DNA from: Fasciolopsis buskii
Taxonomy: Eukaryota; Platyhelminthes; Trematoda; Plagiorchiida; Fasciolidae
Direction: 5' to 3'
DNA length: 64,000 nucleotides
Assembly (NCBI GenBank): GCA_008360955.1
Contig: LUCM01001596.1
Span: forward strand, 61,200 to 125,199
The notes under the pieces were generated by a model. The model was not told where the DNA came from and did no database searches. It was given only the letters and a program-made list of their open reading frames with translations. Made by a program: the position numbers and the translations under genes. The first letter of the stretch is position 1; the number at the start of each line of letters is the position of its first letter. Below, piece after piece: positions 14,169 through 27,054 of the stretch.

Positions 14169-17100
14169 ATACTTTCAGTTTAGCTACGCATTGAAAATCG
14201 TATTTGAAATGTTAGATACGTGAATGGATGATTGGTCCATTTATGAATCACACGGTGATTTGTCGGGAGTTGTTCGTCAGTTAGATAATGCTACCTGGCC
14301 GCATGCAAAACAGTGCTTTCAACAAAATCAGTACTGGGGGAATGTGTCCCCTTTCTGAATCTTAACTTTTTCTATCCGACTGGAAGCTTTCGGCGAATTA
14401 CCGAATGATTCTTGAGTCGACTCATCATTCACTCAAGCCTCTAATGCATCAAATGAGGTTACGATCTTTTTTAAAAACAGAGGAGCACCCAGGGGTTTTA
14501 GAAAAATGGATGATTTGTCTGCCTAGGATTTTTCCTAGATTTGCTGGTGGTCAGTATTATCTGGTCACAAAATCTCCTTGACTATATCCCTGACGTAATT
14601 TATAGCGTGCAAATTTTTTCACTCGTGCCACGGGGGTCGCTATGTGGGGTTGTCTTTTGCACGTCTTTTCTTACTGTCACCATGTATCTGGCCTCTGGGC
14701 ATCACGTTCTTGACTTGCTTCGATCAATCATATTATTAAGACCTACAACATGTTGCTCAGGCAGGATTCATTATCATTTTCGGGTATGGCTGGCAGTTTG
14801 CGTACAGTCTTTATGTGTTCCTCTCTGCTTCCAGTACATTAGTAATAACGGACTGGTGCACGGAAAACCATGCCATAGTGTTATATATTGTCGGTTAAAG
14901 TGAATGGAGAAAACCGATGATAACGTGGTCGACAGTTTTTGAACGAAAATTATGTCGTGTAACATGAAAAGCTGTGTACTAGACAGAACTTGAGCGGACT
15001 GCAGCATCAGTGAGCAAGTCACGGTGGTAAACTCGTCACGGAGAATGAGGGAGAAAACGACAAAGTTGGAATAACGTGGAAGCACATTGTGAGACGAAGC
15101 TCTAATGGTTTTTCAATCGTTCAACTATTTAGGTCCTATCCAGATTCGGTCAGGACTTAATTGGAGGCCTTACCAGTTTTTTTGTTTTTGGTGCTATTCT
15201 TTCTATTTCGGACCGAGGTTCAGAGGGGATTTTGTAAATGTGACAGTTAACGGCAGATATTGGAAAACTGGTACATCGGGTGTCTGGTAAACGTTTTTCA
15301 GTCCTTCGGAGTTGCGGGCCAGGTTGTCGGGAAGTGCCGAGGCTATGGAATATCAAACTGTAAAAGCCATGTTTTTTCCTTATAGTCTGCTCAGTTGTTG
15401 CCGTTATCAATTTGCATTAATCAAGGCAGCGAAACCAGATACCCACGGCTTGAAGGTTTACAGTGATCCAACTTGGGATCTCCTCTAACCTGAAATTACG
15501 CAGTCCACTGATGACGATACATAGGCAGCTTTTTGTTGGTACGAAATCTTTCGATCAGTAAAAAATAACCTTTGGCCTGTCCTTCAGATTATAGTATTCT
15601 GTTTGTTATTCGACGAAAAATGAACTCTATCAAACAATTGAGTCAGTTTTGTGTATCCAGGTAGCTCAGCGTAAATACCAAGATCGATCCTGCCTTGTTT
15701 ACAAAACTTGTTCATTCCGTCGGTCGTTGGCTTTTTGTCTTAGAATGAGTTTACCGTGACAGTCCTCCATGTTCAGCCAGACATGTGACAATCTATCCCT
15801 GGATTTGGTGAGACAATTTTAAACAAAATTGTAGCCACACTGTACCTGACAGATGGTAAGGACTTCGAGATATTTCTGGGAAACATTTTGCGTTGAATTA
15901 CAACGGGGGAATACTCTGCGTGGCACATTAACGAATCCAACTACAGTTCGATGAATGACATAAATTTAAACCCTGTCGTTAGTAATATGGGCTCCGTTTA
16001 CCCAGCCTTCCATTACGAAACAAGTGATACCAGATTTAGGTCTGTTCACTGCTCCTGTGGCAACAGAAAATGTTTCCATGCATTCCGATATCTGGGTTGC
16101 TAATTAGGGATAGCATAAATCTCACCTTTGAGTTTTCGTGTTCTCAGGTGTCTAACAGTGAACTGGGAATAAGCAAACGCTGTTTCGGTCGAGAGCTAAT
16201 AAACCCCGGGTAAAATTTGGCATGGTACACCACGATAATCAATTTCCCAGGACAATTCTTAAAAAAAAGAAACTACTTTAAATCTCGTTTCCACCAATTT
16301 TACATCAGTTTTACTGCATCTATTTAGAGTTCTTTTACATGGTTATTCGTGTCTAATTGCAGTCCGGATCAGGAATAAAAAGCATCATCATATATTTGCT
16401 GCTGACCGTCCAAATTTTCATGATAAAATATGTCAACCTGAATCGAGTTTCTGAGTCTTAAACCACCGCCAAACAGAGGTTCGAAATCGTGTGCAAAATC
16501 CTCAAATCTGCTTCACCTCAAGCGATATCTTGATTATTTCGCTTTTTTCATGTTTTCCACTAAAGGAAATAAAAATTGCAATATTAATTTTCTCTAGATT
16601 GAGGTTAAGAATTTTCGATAAATGTTTCCAATGGTTATCCAAATGGGGTTATTCATTTTACTACCACGGTCTTTTCTGTCTTCCGTAGAGGTCCCTTCTG
16701 AGGCTTTCTGGCAAAACTCAATAAAACTAATTGAATTATTTTCTTCACAGCAGTATTCATGGTTTAACGTAAGATACCGGAGTTCTTAATTGCTTTTAAT
16801 TTGTCACCTGACCTCTAAAATAGAGTATGAAGAAAATTTATTCTTGCAATTTCTTTACCTCATTTTTCCGGAACCAGTGCAACACGACAGCATACCAAAG
16901 TCAGGTGATCGGAATTCAAGGACTGTGCTGATGATAACCAGAATTTCCAACTGGTGAAACGCATGCTGTCTATCATAAGATATAAACATTGCGCCCTAGT
17001 TAACGTAACATTCCTAACTTATAGAACAAATTCCTTTGACCAGTTTCTAGCAGCGCAATTTTCATTGGAGGGGACTGGCAACAGAACAACCGCAACTGAA

Positions 17101-17257
17101 TAAGCAAGGTAGTCGATATACTTAAGTTGTCAAATATTTTTCATTTGATACATTTTGCTCGCCCAAGTTGTTCGGGCTTCACTCTGCGCGTTTGGGTAAC
17201 TCAAGTGTGGAACTCAAGTTTCCCTTGCCCTTGCTTAGACCCAAACCGAATATAGCG

Positions 17258-17277
17258 AGTAGTAGTAGTAGTAGTAT

Positions 17278-17316
<39 letters not shown>

Positions 17317-17355
17317 TAGTAGTAGGAGGAGGAGGAGGAGGAGGAGGAGGAGGAG
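17258..17355. repeat. Compound (AGT)n(AGG)n microsatellite
   Basis: About 23 AGT-like triplets are followed by about 10 AGG triplets. Poly-Ser/Arg, poly-Leu and poly-Thr/Pro open frames in three frames arise from this run and are not genes. Confidence 0.97.
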
Positions 17356-17359
17356 AATA

Positions 17360-19780
17360 ACACGGAGATGTTCCCGCTTCCCCTGATTCCACAAAACAGC
17401 ATCAGAACAGCAGCTGAGAAAGAGGAATCTCTTAAACAGAAAATTGCGCTGATCCGCTTTGAAAGTTAATGTAAAAGATCGTGTGGATAAAAAATTTCGG
17501 TGAGAGAAATAATTTACTGACCACTTGGGGAGGATGTGCACGTGTTCCTCCATAACAGTGGACATTGTTAGTAGTTCTGCTTTGATTGATTTCGTTCCCG
17601 TGACCTTGATAACTCTAATTTGAAGATTTTTCTACTTCAGCATCTAATAATTGATATACAATCACCTAAAACAGAGGCCTTAAAAGTCGCTATTGTTCAA
17701 AGCAAACAATTTTTGCAGGTAAATATACACAAATGTTAGAAACTGTGGATAGCTTATATGTAAAATTTTGTTGAATAGTCAGAGAAAATCTCTGTTGATT
17801 TCGTCAAGTTCATTCGTTCTCGAGACTGCCGGTTCAATATGTTCAACAGTAGCCCCTTTGTGATGTCCCATTTATCCACCCACTGGTCAGCTTTCTGTGA
17901 CTTGGAAAATGTCACTTACTCGGGGCGTCACATTGTTTGTCACACAGAAGAGTTAAATTTAGCGGAAAATTCCATGCGAAAAGAGTGTACGAACGAGGTG
18001 TAAGGAAGTTTATACTGCGATTTGTGCGTGTAGTAGAAAGTTATTTCTGCGGATCGATAACTATTTGATAGTTGACCTCAATCCCGGCAGCCGTTTTCGA
18101 TGAGACAGTCAGTTTGGCCCACCTGTGAAAATCCGCTCTCTCGCGAAAACGCGATATGATGGGAACTAAGGTGTTTTACTGCAATCAGCTGCCATATAGT
18201 GTTTAATTTAAGGTGCATTTCCAATACTGTATAGAACGTTTCAAAGACAGCTGGTTAAGTATCCATCTCGCCTGCACTGTAAAGTTTAGACTGTTAGTAA
18301 AGACAATGACTGTGTTCGGGTCTCCACAACCGTAGTCATAATATGCTAAAACGGTCCCAAAACAATAAGTCAAGACTCCGAGCCGAATCTGGACTTGAAT
18401 TGTACGCCATAGATTGATTCCTACGGTTACATAAACAACAAGAATTTTCCGGCTGCCACGACCATTCTGATGTTATAAATAGCGCACAACACATACGATT
18501 TTTCACGTCCAAAAGTAAACACTTTCAGCCGGATTTCGGCCGGTAACTCTGAACGTACTAGACAGATAATTATGTTGGCCATATTAGTGGTCATCTCACT
18601 CTCCTAATTTATATACCGTTATTACATGTTTTTGTTAGTGGAAAGTGACATACGATACAAAAACGGCAACCTAACCTAAGTTTAAGGCTTTAGAATAGGC
18701 TTTCGTTGAAAGATGCCGTTCGTAGAAATCACTATATGCCATGACATCTCGGATCGTGTGTATTTGTTTTTGAAATTTCTGCTGTAGCTTATTGGTCATT
18801 GAAGCAAATCACAAACCCGGTTAGCAGTATAACGTCTCTCCGACCAAGATGCTAATACCCCCTATGAACCTAATTAATCACATGAGCTAGGGACTCCATC
18901 GAGCAACAATGTCAACGAGTACTGAAGCCAAAGCAAACAGGCAATGCATTTGGCGGGACATTTTGCCTGCTGTCTAAATCCGTTATCCAGCAAAGATGCT
19001 GAATTGGTCAAGAGTAGCTGAGTCTATTAAGAGTAAAGATGTCACCTCCTGAGCTGTAACGAGACGAATAAGATCCACCGGCGTCAAAAACGTCATGTTG
19101 CAAAAAGCCTTGAGAAGTCTCGCAAAAATGAGTGTACATGTAGAAGAAACGGAAACAGCAACTGTTTCAGATAACAGTGACAGTTTATTCTTTTGCACTA
19201 TGGTGATGTGAAAGTGGGTAGCCTATTCGTAACGACCTATAAGAAATGGACCGTTCTGTTGAATACTTTAAGGACTAGATGGCCTAGGAACTCACTAATG
19301 TAGCCAGCCCTATGTCGGTCGTTGCAAATCCTTAGGGCTTGACTCTTAACCTCAAACGGAATTCGAAACAACGTTGAGCATCCGACCACCAAAACGTGAA
19401 AAACTGACCTGCCCTGATAAGCATTCTTTATCTGATCTGCTCAGGTGGAATTACTCCGATAAAATCGGTTGCCACCTTGCTTCATGACTTTTGGAATCAG
19501 AGGTGTATTCCGGTATTTAGGGAAGGGTTGCCCGTAGGACCCATATTCAAAAAAACTTAATGATTTAGCACTCTTGGTAGCAGCAGCTGAATTCCGATGG
19601 CCAGTCTTGATGTTGTCTCGCCGACTGACACGGCTTCACCAGCACAACACCATCAACCAACAATGGTAGTTGTCCTGAGTTGAAATTTTCTTTTTTCCTG
19701 GTTGACCGACCGGCGCTATTCGGTACTCTTCACCTGAAAGGTAATAACACACTAACTAATGAACATACGGCAACCCCTGT
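17360..19780. other. Non-coding stretch, no recognised gene
   Basis: I see nothing supportable in this interval beyond short open frames. A 71-codon minus-strand frame at 18983-19198 is Leu/Val/Thr-rich but begins at GTG and has no clear splice acceptor. Confidence 0.5.
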
Positions 19781-19789
19781 ATTTGTGCA

Positions 19790-20715
19790 CGTCTGGTCGC
19801 GCAAGGGTACAAGGTGACCTGGAGGTTCATACAAAACAAACAACGCCCTTTGAAATAGATGTCTCATTTCGGCATTATCGTTTAACTTCATGTGTGAAAC
19901 TATAACGATTCCGTTTTTCATGATCTGGGCATCGAAATGAAAATTGGTGAAAATCTATGTGATCCAGATTATTCGGACGATCTTGTCTGTTTTTTCTTAG
20001 GCATGGGACATACACAACGTGCACAATACAAATTCACAAGAACTGTTGCTTCATTCTGCGTGTGCTTTGCGCCTTCAGAGAGCCAAATGTTATCAAAAGA
20101 CCAAATGACGATAGTGCCAAACCTGAAGCTGGATGAAGAAGAATTAAAAGCTGTTGACCACTTCACCTATATCGGCAGCTCTTGGTAAAACGAGATGAGA
20201 GATCAGAGAGGCCTTACGCTGGATTGAAGCAGCTTCGGAGCTGTGTAAACCGTGTCGCGGTGTGCTCTGTTCTGTAGAATGGTTTTGTTACATAGTGTTT
20301 GTGTGCTCAAGATGTCTGTCTTTCGGAGGAATTCAATCGCTGACGTTTGCCTAATATTATTGAGACTGGGTGGGATAAGGGCGTGGAGCAAGGCTTATGG
20401 TAAAAATCAAATACTGAAAACTGGTTCAGAGAGTGCCGTACCACAGCGTATCCAACTTAATAGACTTAGCTGATCGGAACATGTGCTGAATACGAAGAAA
20501 CAGGTGAGCTGTTTTCCGTCCCTTCATTGTAATGACACAAGCCGCTTGGAAGTCCGCAGATGACGTGGCAGCGTGAGATGAGGAAATGTGCATTAAAAAT
20601 AGATAAAGTAAGTTTTTCCCGTCTCTGCAGTTGATCTCCTGAATGCAGTTAAGCCCGTTGGTTGTAGGTACTGAAAGGCTTGACAGCAAACTGTGAATAG
20701 CGTTGGTCATGTCTT
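19790..20715 (+). mobile_element. RTE-type non-LTR retrotransposon remnant (reverse transcriptase, 3' part)
   Basis: This is a decayed RT domain with frameshifts and stops. In order I see a piece like the fingers/palm motif (CLISALSFNF), a mutated YADD box (DYSDDLVC, about 19965-19990) and the downstream region TRTVASFCVCFAPSESQ. Next comes the helper helix and strand EELKAVDHFTYIGSSW, then pieces of the thumb (SVFRRNSIAD), NRLSWSEHVLN and MTWQREMRK. The order matches RTE/CR1-like elements common in trematodes. The catalytic box has Ser for Ala and the frame is broken at least twice, so it cannot encode active enzyme. Confidence 0.75.
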
Positions 20716-23700
20716 CCCTTTTCGGGTAATCAGAATGAATGAAAAATGTGCTTCATAAAATCAAATTGTGCATCTTATATGTTGATTGTCACGGTGAGTT
20801 TTCTCAGTCCTATAAATCCATTCCCTTTCTACTTGGATATCCATTCTCATTACTGAATCAGGCACTTTTGAGACGCAGAAAAAGAAGAAAAGACGTCTGC
20901 TCTGTCTTCGTCCCGAAGATCGGCAATCGATTTTGTCTATCGTTCCCAATATCTACAGTGAGAAAAGGCAAGTGCAGCAAACAGAAGGCTAATTTATTAA
21001 TCAAAATCTAATTGCTTATATTGATCTTCAATAAGTAACGCTCACTAGTCGATTCTTCTACCAGCAGATTCGGTTTTGCGTTGTTTATCGATCTTCTCGT
21101 GCGACGTTTTCACTCACGATGTTAATTGATTTAACCAATGAGAAGTCGCTGTAGAAGTGTTGACCATTGATCATTGCAATAAATAGACCGAATCGAAATC
21201 CATTACACGTACAATTTGATGAAAAATTTGGCAATCCGTTGAAGTTGCCCTATTATTTGAAGCTATACAATGGTGATGACAAATATGAGGATATTGAAGA
21301 TGATATTTTAATAGCAAACAAGGAAACGTGGCTCACTGTCCGCGAGAGTTGAATGATTCTGAAATTCCGGTTATGAATGACATGTAGAAATCCGAAAATT
21401 TTATCAAAATTAGCACTTCATAATAACCGCTTTCTGCGTCACAACGGCCGTAAGCTGATGAATGATGCCAACAAATTCGATGCATAAAGTGAAAAATGAG
21501 ACAAAATCGCCGGGGAGAAAATCAGCCCGGTTATCATAAACATTAGGGAATTGCTTCGAAAAAGTTGCAGCATTTTCACATTCCTTTTCAGAATCCGATT
21601 CGCCCGAATGGCGAGACCAATTAAGAATCTGCGTTGGCTGTGAAATCACAGTTGGCAAATGCCGGTGGGGCCAACATCAGAAATGGATTCACGTTTTCAA
21701 CTACGTTGATTTAAATTCCGCAACCCACTACTTACTAAATTGTAAGTAGCATAGTATAAAAATCGAGTTTTAGTGGATGTTTCATGCAGACGCTTAATTG
21801 AACTCGTTCATATCTATGTACAGTCTAGTCTGCCTAACATTCTCACCCTCAGATCAAATTTATTGAAATGCTTTATATAAGTTAATAGTCGAAGCTTATC
21901 TCTAAGCCGTCAGTGAGAAAATTTAGTTGTGCTACGCCAGCGGTTCTTCCAAACTCCAGTCCCATGTGAGGCATCAGCAGCGTAAATTTATGACTTCCGA
22001 AGAATTACTGTTGTGATTTCCACGAAAGGCATATCCTCCGCGCACACTATTTAGGGTTCAAATACGATTGCAGACATGTATTTCCAACGATGAATTTTAG
22101 GATAAGAAAGAGAAAAATGAGGCATGCAATACTGGCAGAACAGGGTGAGATAACAAACCGACTCCGACATCTGCCCAAGTATAAACAAGTTGCCGTTCGG
22201 AATAATAGAAACAAAAAGCGATATAGACATTCACAGCAAACAGGATTTTAAAAACTTAAAGAGAGGTGCTAAACGAGGCTAAGGTCTAACTAGTTAAGAT
22301 GCCCACAAATTTTTGACCCGTTTAACCTAACTCGCCACTTCTTTCGAACAGCGCGTGAGAACGCAAAGACCATTCGTTAGTTGTTATCAGAGCGCATGAC
22401 GATCCAGACTGCTTGAAAGGACCGGGAATAACAAGGTGCACAATAACCAGATTGGACTAGCTTTCTTATATCCAGGATAAATTTGGTGGACACAATTCTG
22501 TTCACGCTGGTTAGACTGGCAAAAGGTCACGATTCTCGATTCAATAATTTCTGGTTTTCACTAATCCTCGTGTACCAACTCGCCTCTGTGAGCAATGGGA
22601 GAAGTAACTTGTTTCTTTACTAGATTTGTTTTAAAGCAAAAGGATTTTATCTTCTTCAGGCCGACGGGATCAGCTCGAAATCAACTATTGGTGACAGGTC
22701 ACAATCAAAATCGACATTATGAAGCCCTTGGTGACCCATGATTAATGGTCAACACACTCTCCTGCTCAGTAAGGCAATGACCACTAAGGCAACGAGTCGG
22801 TTCACGCTGCAGCAGAATAATCAGCGATTTCCAATTTGGATGCAAGAGACGAATTGTAAGGTGACCGAGTAGCTGCTTAAAGCTTACAATGAAGGACCCT
22901 CTCATTACCTCCGTGTTTCCATCGCCCTACTTCTTAACAAAATCACATCTAGCCAAGGCGACGCAGTACAGTGGGAAATACCAGATTTCAGGACAAAACT
23001 GTACTTCGTTTGGTTATCGGAGAGATATTTAATGGGAAGAGATGGCAAAAGTGTAACATACCGGACAGCGCAACTCTTTTAGCTGCGACTGAAGATAATT
23101 TGCATCCGACATTCTTGGTACAATTACTGCAAGGTCTTTGTCACTTAGTCGATATGTATCCATTGCCGTCCACCATCGGTTATTTTATCACGGTCTGATT
23201 AGCAGGCCGTGGCATCTTTGTCTACATATCGAGAAAGCACATTTCAAATTTTTTTTTAATACGTACTTAGATCTGAAATGATTGATGGTCATTTTCATCA
23301 CAGAAGACCAACAAAACGGAAAGAACCCTAATTAGCTCCTTTAGGCCCTAACTGCAAACTCTTCGTGTGCACTTTTGAAGGCCTGGTTGGATGCAATGCT
23401 TTGAAACTGTGCAGTTGCACAAGAAATGTTGATTTTCCTTGGCCCCAGATACATGAATCGCAGTCACACAAGGAAGAGTGTTTGCTTCGGCGACGAAAAA
23501 TTAAAATTGTGGATGGTTGGGATTTTCGCATTCGCTTATGTTATGGTACCTTCAAAGACAGGCAGACCTGGGAATGCAGTTATGGTTATGGGAACAGAAT
23601 AGAACCGGATTATAGCTGCCAACCTTACCCTCGATAGTAGAAACGTGGGTTAGTTTGACTATTGCGCCTCTTGTGGCTCCCGCTCTTCATTCATGGTCTG

Positions 23701-24086
23701 CTTCGTTATGTGGTATGATCACGGTTGGTGCCTAACTGTACTCTTTAGGTTGGCATGTAAGAACAAGAAATTGTGCTCGGTTGACATCGAAAAAGCAAAC
23801 ATTCTGCTCCTTTTTGCAAACGTGGTGATGGACCACACTTATTTATTGTTTGATTTGATTGTGACCCTTGGATCTTACTTTTCAGACCACCTTAGAAATT
23901 TGGCTGACTGACGCTTTGTCCTTGCCAAAGAAGCGCATCTACCAGGGTACCATGGGAACAGCACGGAACGAACGAGGGGCTTACTTCTTGGTTCATATGG
24001 AAACTCTTGGCAGTCCTAACATTTAATCCGAGTGGAATACCCGGAATTATACACTATGCGGCAAGCTGTGGTCTCAAGCTGGTGTC

Positions 24087-24113
24087 ACCCCCCCCCCCAC
24101 ACACACACACACC
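24087..24113. repeat. C-run plus (CA)n microsatellite
   Basis: A run of about 11 C is followed by about seven CA units. Confidence 0.95.
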
Positions 24114-25716
24114 CAGGAGCTTGGGGGACTGTGTTGTTTATGTCAGTTCTTTGGGAAAGTTAATCAAACTCACAACGGAACAAGGATGCATTGAAAAGTT
24201 CGTTAGTTTTCTAGACCATTATTCGAACCCGCAGACGCAATAATAACTATTATGCCCGCTTATAGTCGGATAGATTGTCCCCGCTCACACTCCCAAAAGT
24301 ACCAGCAACCGTTTGCGAACTGACACGGAATTTCTGCACGCTTATGTGTTAGCCGAGCCAGCTCGGCTCTCGATACTATAGCTCACAACAGTCTGTAACG
24401 CAATCAGCACACATCCTTGCCAATCCATGGACATGAATGGGAACAACTTAACATGTCTGCGCAACACAGCAGGGTTAAAAGCATAGTATTTTAACCGCAA
24501 TGCATCAAGATCGAGACTAATTTTATTACTGAAGATATTCTTAATGGTGGGGCTAAAAATAAAGTTTGTGCTGTAAAAATCTGGGTACCATGGTTCCAGC
24601 AATCAACCTCTATATAGACACCTTCAGAGTGACTCGTTTCTAAAGTTCACCAAGAAACTTCTTTCATGGATTGTGGACCTTTGATGTGGAATTTTTTTAC
24701 GTCACTTTTAAAAAGTAGACATGATCCATACGATTCAGTCCCACTTTCAAACCGTCAGGGGAAACAAACTTGTTAAACCGTATTTTCTAAAGTCACCTTT
24801 TGGTGATATTTCGTAATGTGTATCCCATGAACAAGTCCTCTCGTCTTTGTTTAGAATCCCTTAGTTTTCATCACTACTTTGCCTACTGCAATCACTTTAT
24901 TTAATTTATCAGTCTCATGAATTTTTAGTGTTTTTCAAACTTATCATTTGCCACCCTTTTCTCTCATAATTAAGAGCCCTTGAGAATTTAGACGATTGGT
25001 GCCTCGTCAAGTTGATCCACTCCGTGAGGAACGTCTGACCGGTGAACTGCACTCACCTGTAGCTCGCGATGCCCACCTTAAGCTCTCAAAACCGATCTCC
25101 AGAAATTTCGATGTGTTTTAGTCATATGAGAGTCACGGCATCGTATTGACTCATAGGCAGTGCGTGCATAGTGCTTCGGTGGAGACATTATTATGTAATT
25201 TGACTGACTAGTTCATTTCATCCAATGACAGAGCACACAGTTCAGATGCCTTCGGTGCTACCTGAATCCAGCAAGATACGAAACGTTTGGTGGTTTGTTT
25301 GCAAACGCAACCATAATAGTTCTGGACTTCGGAGCTGCTGTAGCAAACAGACGACTGGACGTCAAAAAATTGTAGACGCAATCCTCAGCCTCCTTAGTCA
25401 AAACATTTTAAGTCCGGAACCGTCCACGTTTGCTTTTATTAATAACCAATACATTTTCCTTATGTTGGAGTTCTCGTGTGTCAAGCTTCGGAATTTTGTT
25501 TTGTTTATTCCAAACCGCAAGTGAGATCATCACAGTGCAGCTGGTTTTAGCACCCGTCTGTGAGTGTGTACATCCAGCTTCCGTAACTTGTATCGACAAG
25601 CTGCGGAAACGACCCCACTTCACATTTCGCTTTCTATACCAAGCCCATAAGAATCACAAAACAAGAAAGGTTATCAAAGTGGGATGAACTGTAAGCACCG
25701 TTATAGTTATTTGTGC

Positions 25717-25734
25717 ATGTGTGTGTGTGTGTGC
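25717..25734. repeat. (GT)n microsatellite
   Basis: A short GT run interrupted by GCAT at the edges. Confidence 0.85.
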
Positions 25735-26249
25735 ATAAACCTGAGGTCGAGCAAAAAATTAAACAAGATTTTCAAATGTATCTGAATATTCAGTCCTCTT
25801 GAATGACAAGTCCGATAGGTTGTTCGCAGATGGGTGATTGATGATGTCATAGAGACGGACAGCGGATGTAATGGCTGAATATTGTGTGAAGATTGTCATC
25901 ATGGCGACAGTGTTCAGAGCATGTTTGGAAAAGTCCATAGATCGTTTCGCCTTTACTCGGCTAAGCATGCAGACATGCAGGAAGATTGTAATTAAATGAA
26001 ACTATCATCGAAAAAATTGTTGCCAGCTAATTTATCTCAAATTTTGTAAAATAATTGTCAAAAGAAGAAAAAAGAAAACACTTTTTTGTCACTTATAGCT
26101 TCTTTTGGTTGAACATTGTTTCTGATGAAAGAATGCAAATAATGCCCTGCCATAGTTGTATTATTTGTGCGTTTCCATTTTCGTCATCTGCCAGGCAGAA
26201 TGGATGACATGCCAACAAAAACTGAGTGAGATCACAAATTTCGATCAGC

Positions 26250-26830
26250 CGACTGAGCGAATAAATGATTCACATAAAAGTAATATGTTGAACTGAATGA
26301 CTGTTTAATTAAATAAATAAATGATTGACTGGTTGACTTAATAGCCAGTCGAGCGATCATATCAGTGATCATGTTGTCTAGGTTCAGTTTAAATAATTTC
26401 AAACTCCTGCTCTTGTTGCACATGTTTGGGTAGGAATTTGCAAAAATACGACGAAAACAGAAGTGTTTGTTTGCAATTCCTGGGGATTGGGGATAAACCT
26501 GAAGAAAAGCCACCAAACGGAAGAAATTTCTTGGGTGGTTGTATTGCGTAAGGATAGATAGGTGAGTAAATACTAGCTTGAAAGTTCATTGAATTAGCTG
26601 AATGACTGATTTATTTATGCAATGATCAAGTGATTCATTGAACAAGTCAGTGCGTGATTGAGTGGGAACGTGAGTGAGTGAGTGCTTGTGAGTGTCTGAT
26701 TGACAGAATATTTGAGCGACTGGTCGATTGCGCGGCCAAATTAATGAACGATTGGTTGATTGCATGAAGAACTGGTTTGTTTTTGGCCGGTTGCCTAATC
26801 GCTTGCCTGCCTGATTAATATTCTTGGGCT
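26250..26830. repeat. Degenerate tetranucleotide (TGAT/TGAC)n array
   Basis: The stretch is rich in loosely repeated TGATTGACTGG-like, GTGAGTGAGTG and GATTGGTTGATTG units in two blocks (about 26250-26345 and 26590-26830). It lies within the first 700 bases past the synthetase stop, so it may be part of the 3' UTR. A similar array lies upstream of the gene near 58.6-58.8 kb. Confidence 0.7.
26610..26615 (-). promoter_or_regulatory. Candidate poly(A) signal AATAAA
   Basis: A minus-strand AATAAA lies about 310 bases past the synthetase stop codon and would give a short 3' UTR. It sits at the edge of a degenerate tetranucleotide array, where such hexamers occur easily, so this is only a candidate. 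Confidence 0.35.
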
Positions 26831-26922
26831 TTTAATGAGATGTTGACTAAAGAAACATCCAAAAAGCCCTCGTCTCCATTCCGACCAGGAGAGCCAGTTT
26901 CACTTTTTATCAACTGATTTCC

Positions 26923-27054
26923 TCAAATCAACTTGACCATGTGGTAACAGTGGAAATCATGAAATTTGGAGTCGGGTGCCATATTTTCATTCTCCATAAA
27001 TGTCCGCATACTTGTCGTTTTAAGAATTGTATATCCGAGCTCTAGACAAATTTC
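26923..27054 (-). CDS. Synthetase terminal exon: end of aaNAT-like domain and stop
   Basis: This 132-bp final exon follows a strong acceptor, TATCTGTTTTCCAG|GAA, in phase 0. Joined to the previous exon it gives NTCETTKEICLELGYTILK, the GNAT pattern in which an Asn/Thr-rich strand end leads to a helix and a [GH]-[YF] strand. It then runs through MRTFMENENMAP to HDFHCYHMVKLI and a TGA stop (26923-26925). The closing His-x-x-x-x-x-Met-Val-Lys strand is typical of the end of aaNAT domains. The match in phase and fold across a 1093-bp intron is strong support for this exon. Confidence 0.85.
   Translation of the reverse strand, partial: EICLELGYTILKTTSMRTFMENENMAPDSKFHDFHCYHMVKLI

Larger units (their letters stand above)
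9000..17250. other. Non-coding stretch, no recognised gene
   Basis: I see only microsatellites and one short dispersed repeat here. Open frames of 60-120 codons exist but lack motifs, consistent splice borders or biased codon use that would support them. Confidence 0.55.
20720..26240. other. Non-coding stretch downstream of the synthetase
   Basis: There is no recognised gene here. A 61-codon acidic plus-strand frame at 21167-21352 (NGDDKYEDIEDDIL) and a 90-codon frame at 23365-23637 look vaguely protein-like, but match nothing I know and lack support. CA/C-run microsatellites lie near 24.1 kb and a GT run near 25.72 kb. Confidence 0.5.

Noticed and set aside
17179..17565. Poly-Leu, poly-Thr/Pro and poly-Ser/Arg open frames
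   Set aside because: They are translations of the AGT/AGG microsatellite in different frames.
21167..21352. 61-codon acidic plus-strand frame
   Set aside because: It looks protein-like, but has no recognisable motif and no supporting splice or homology evidence visible from sequence alone.
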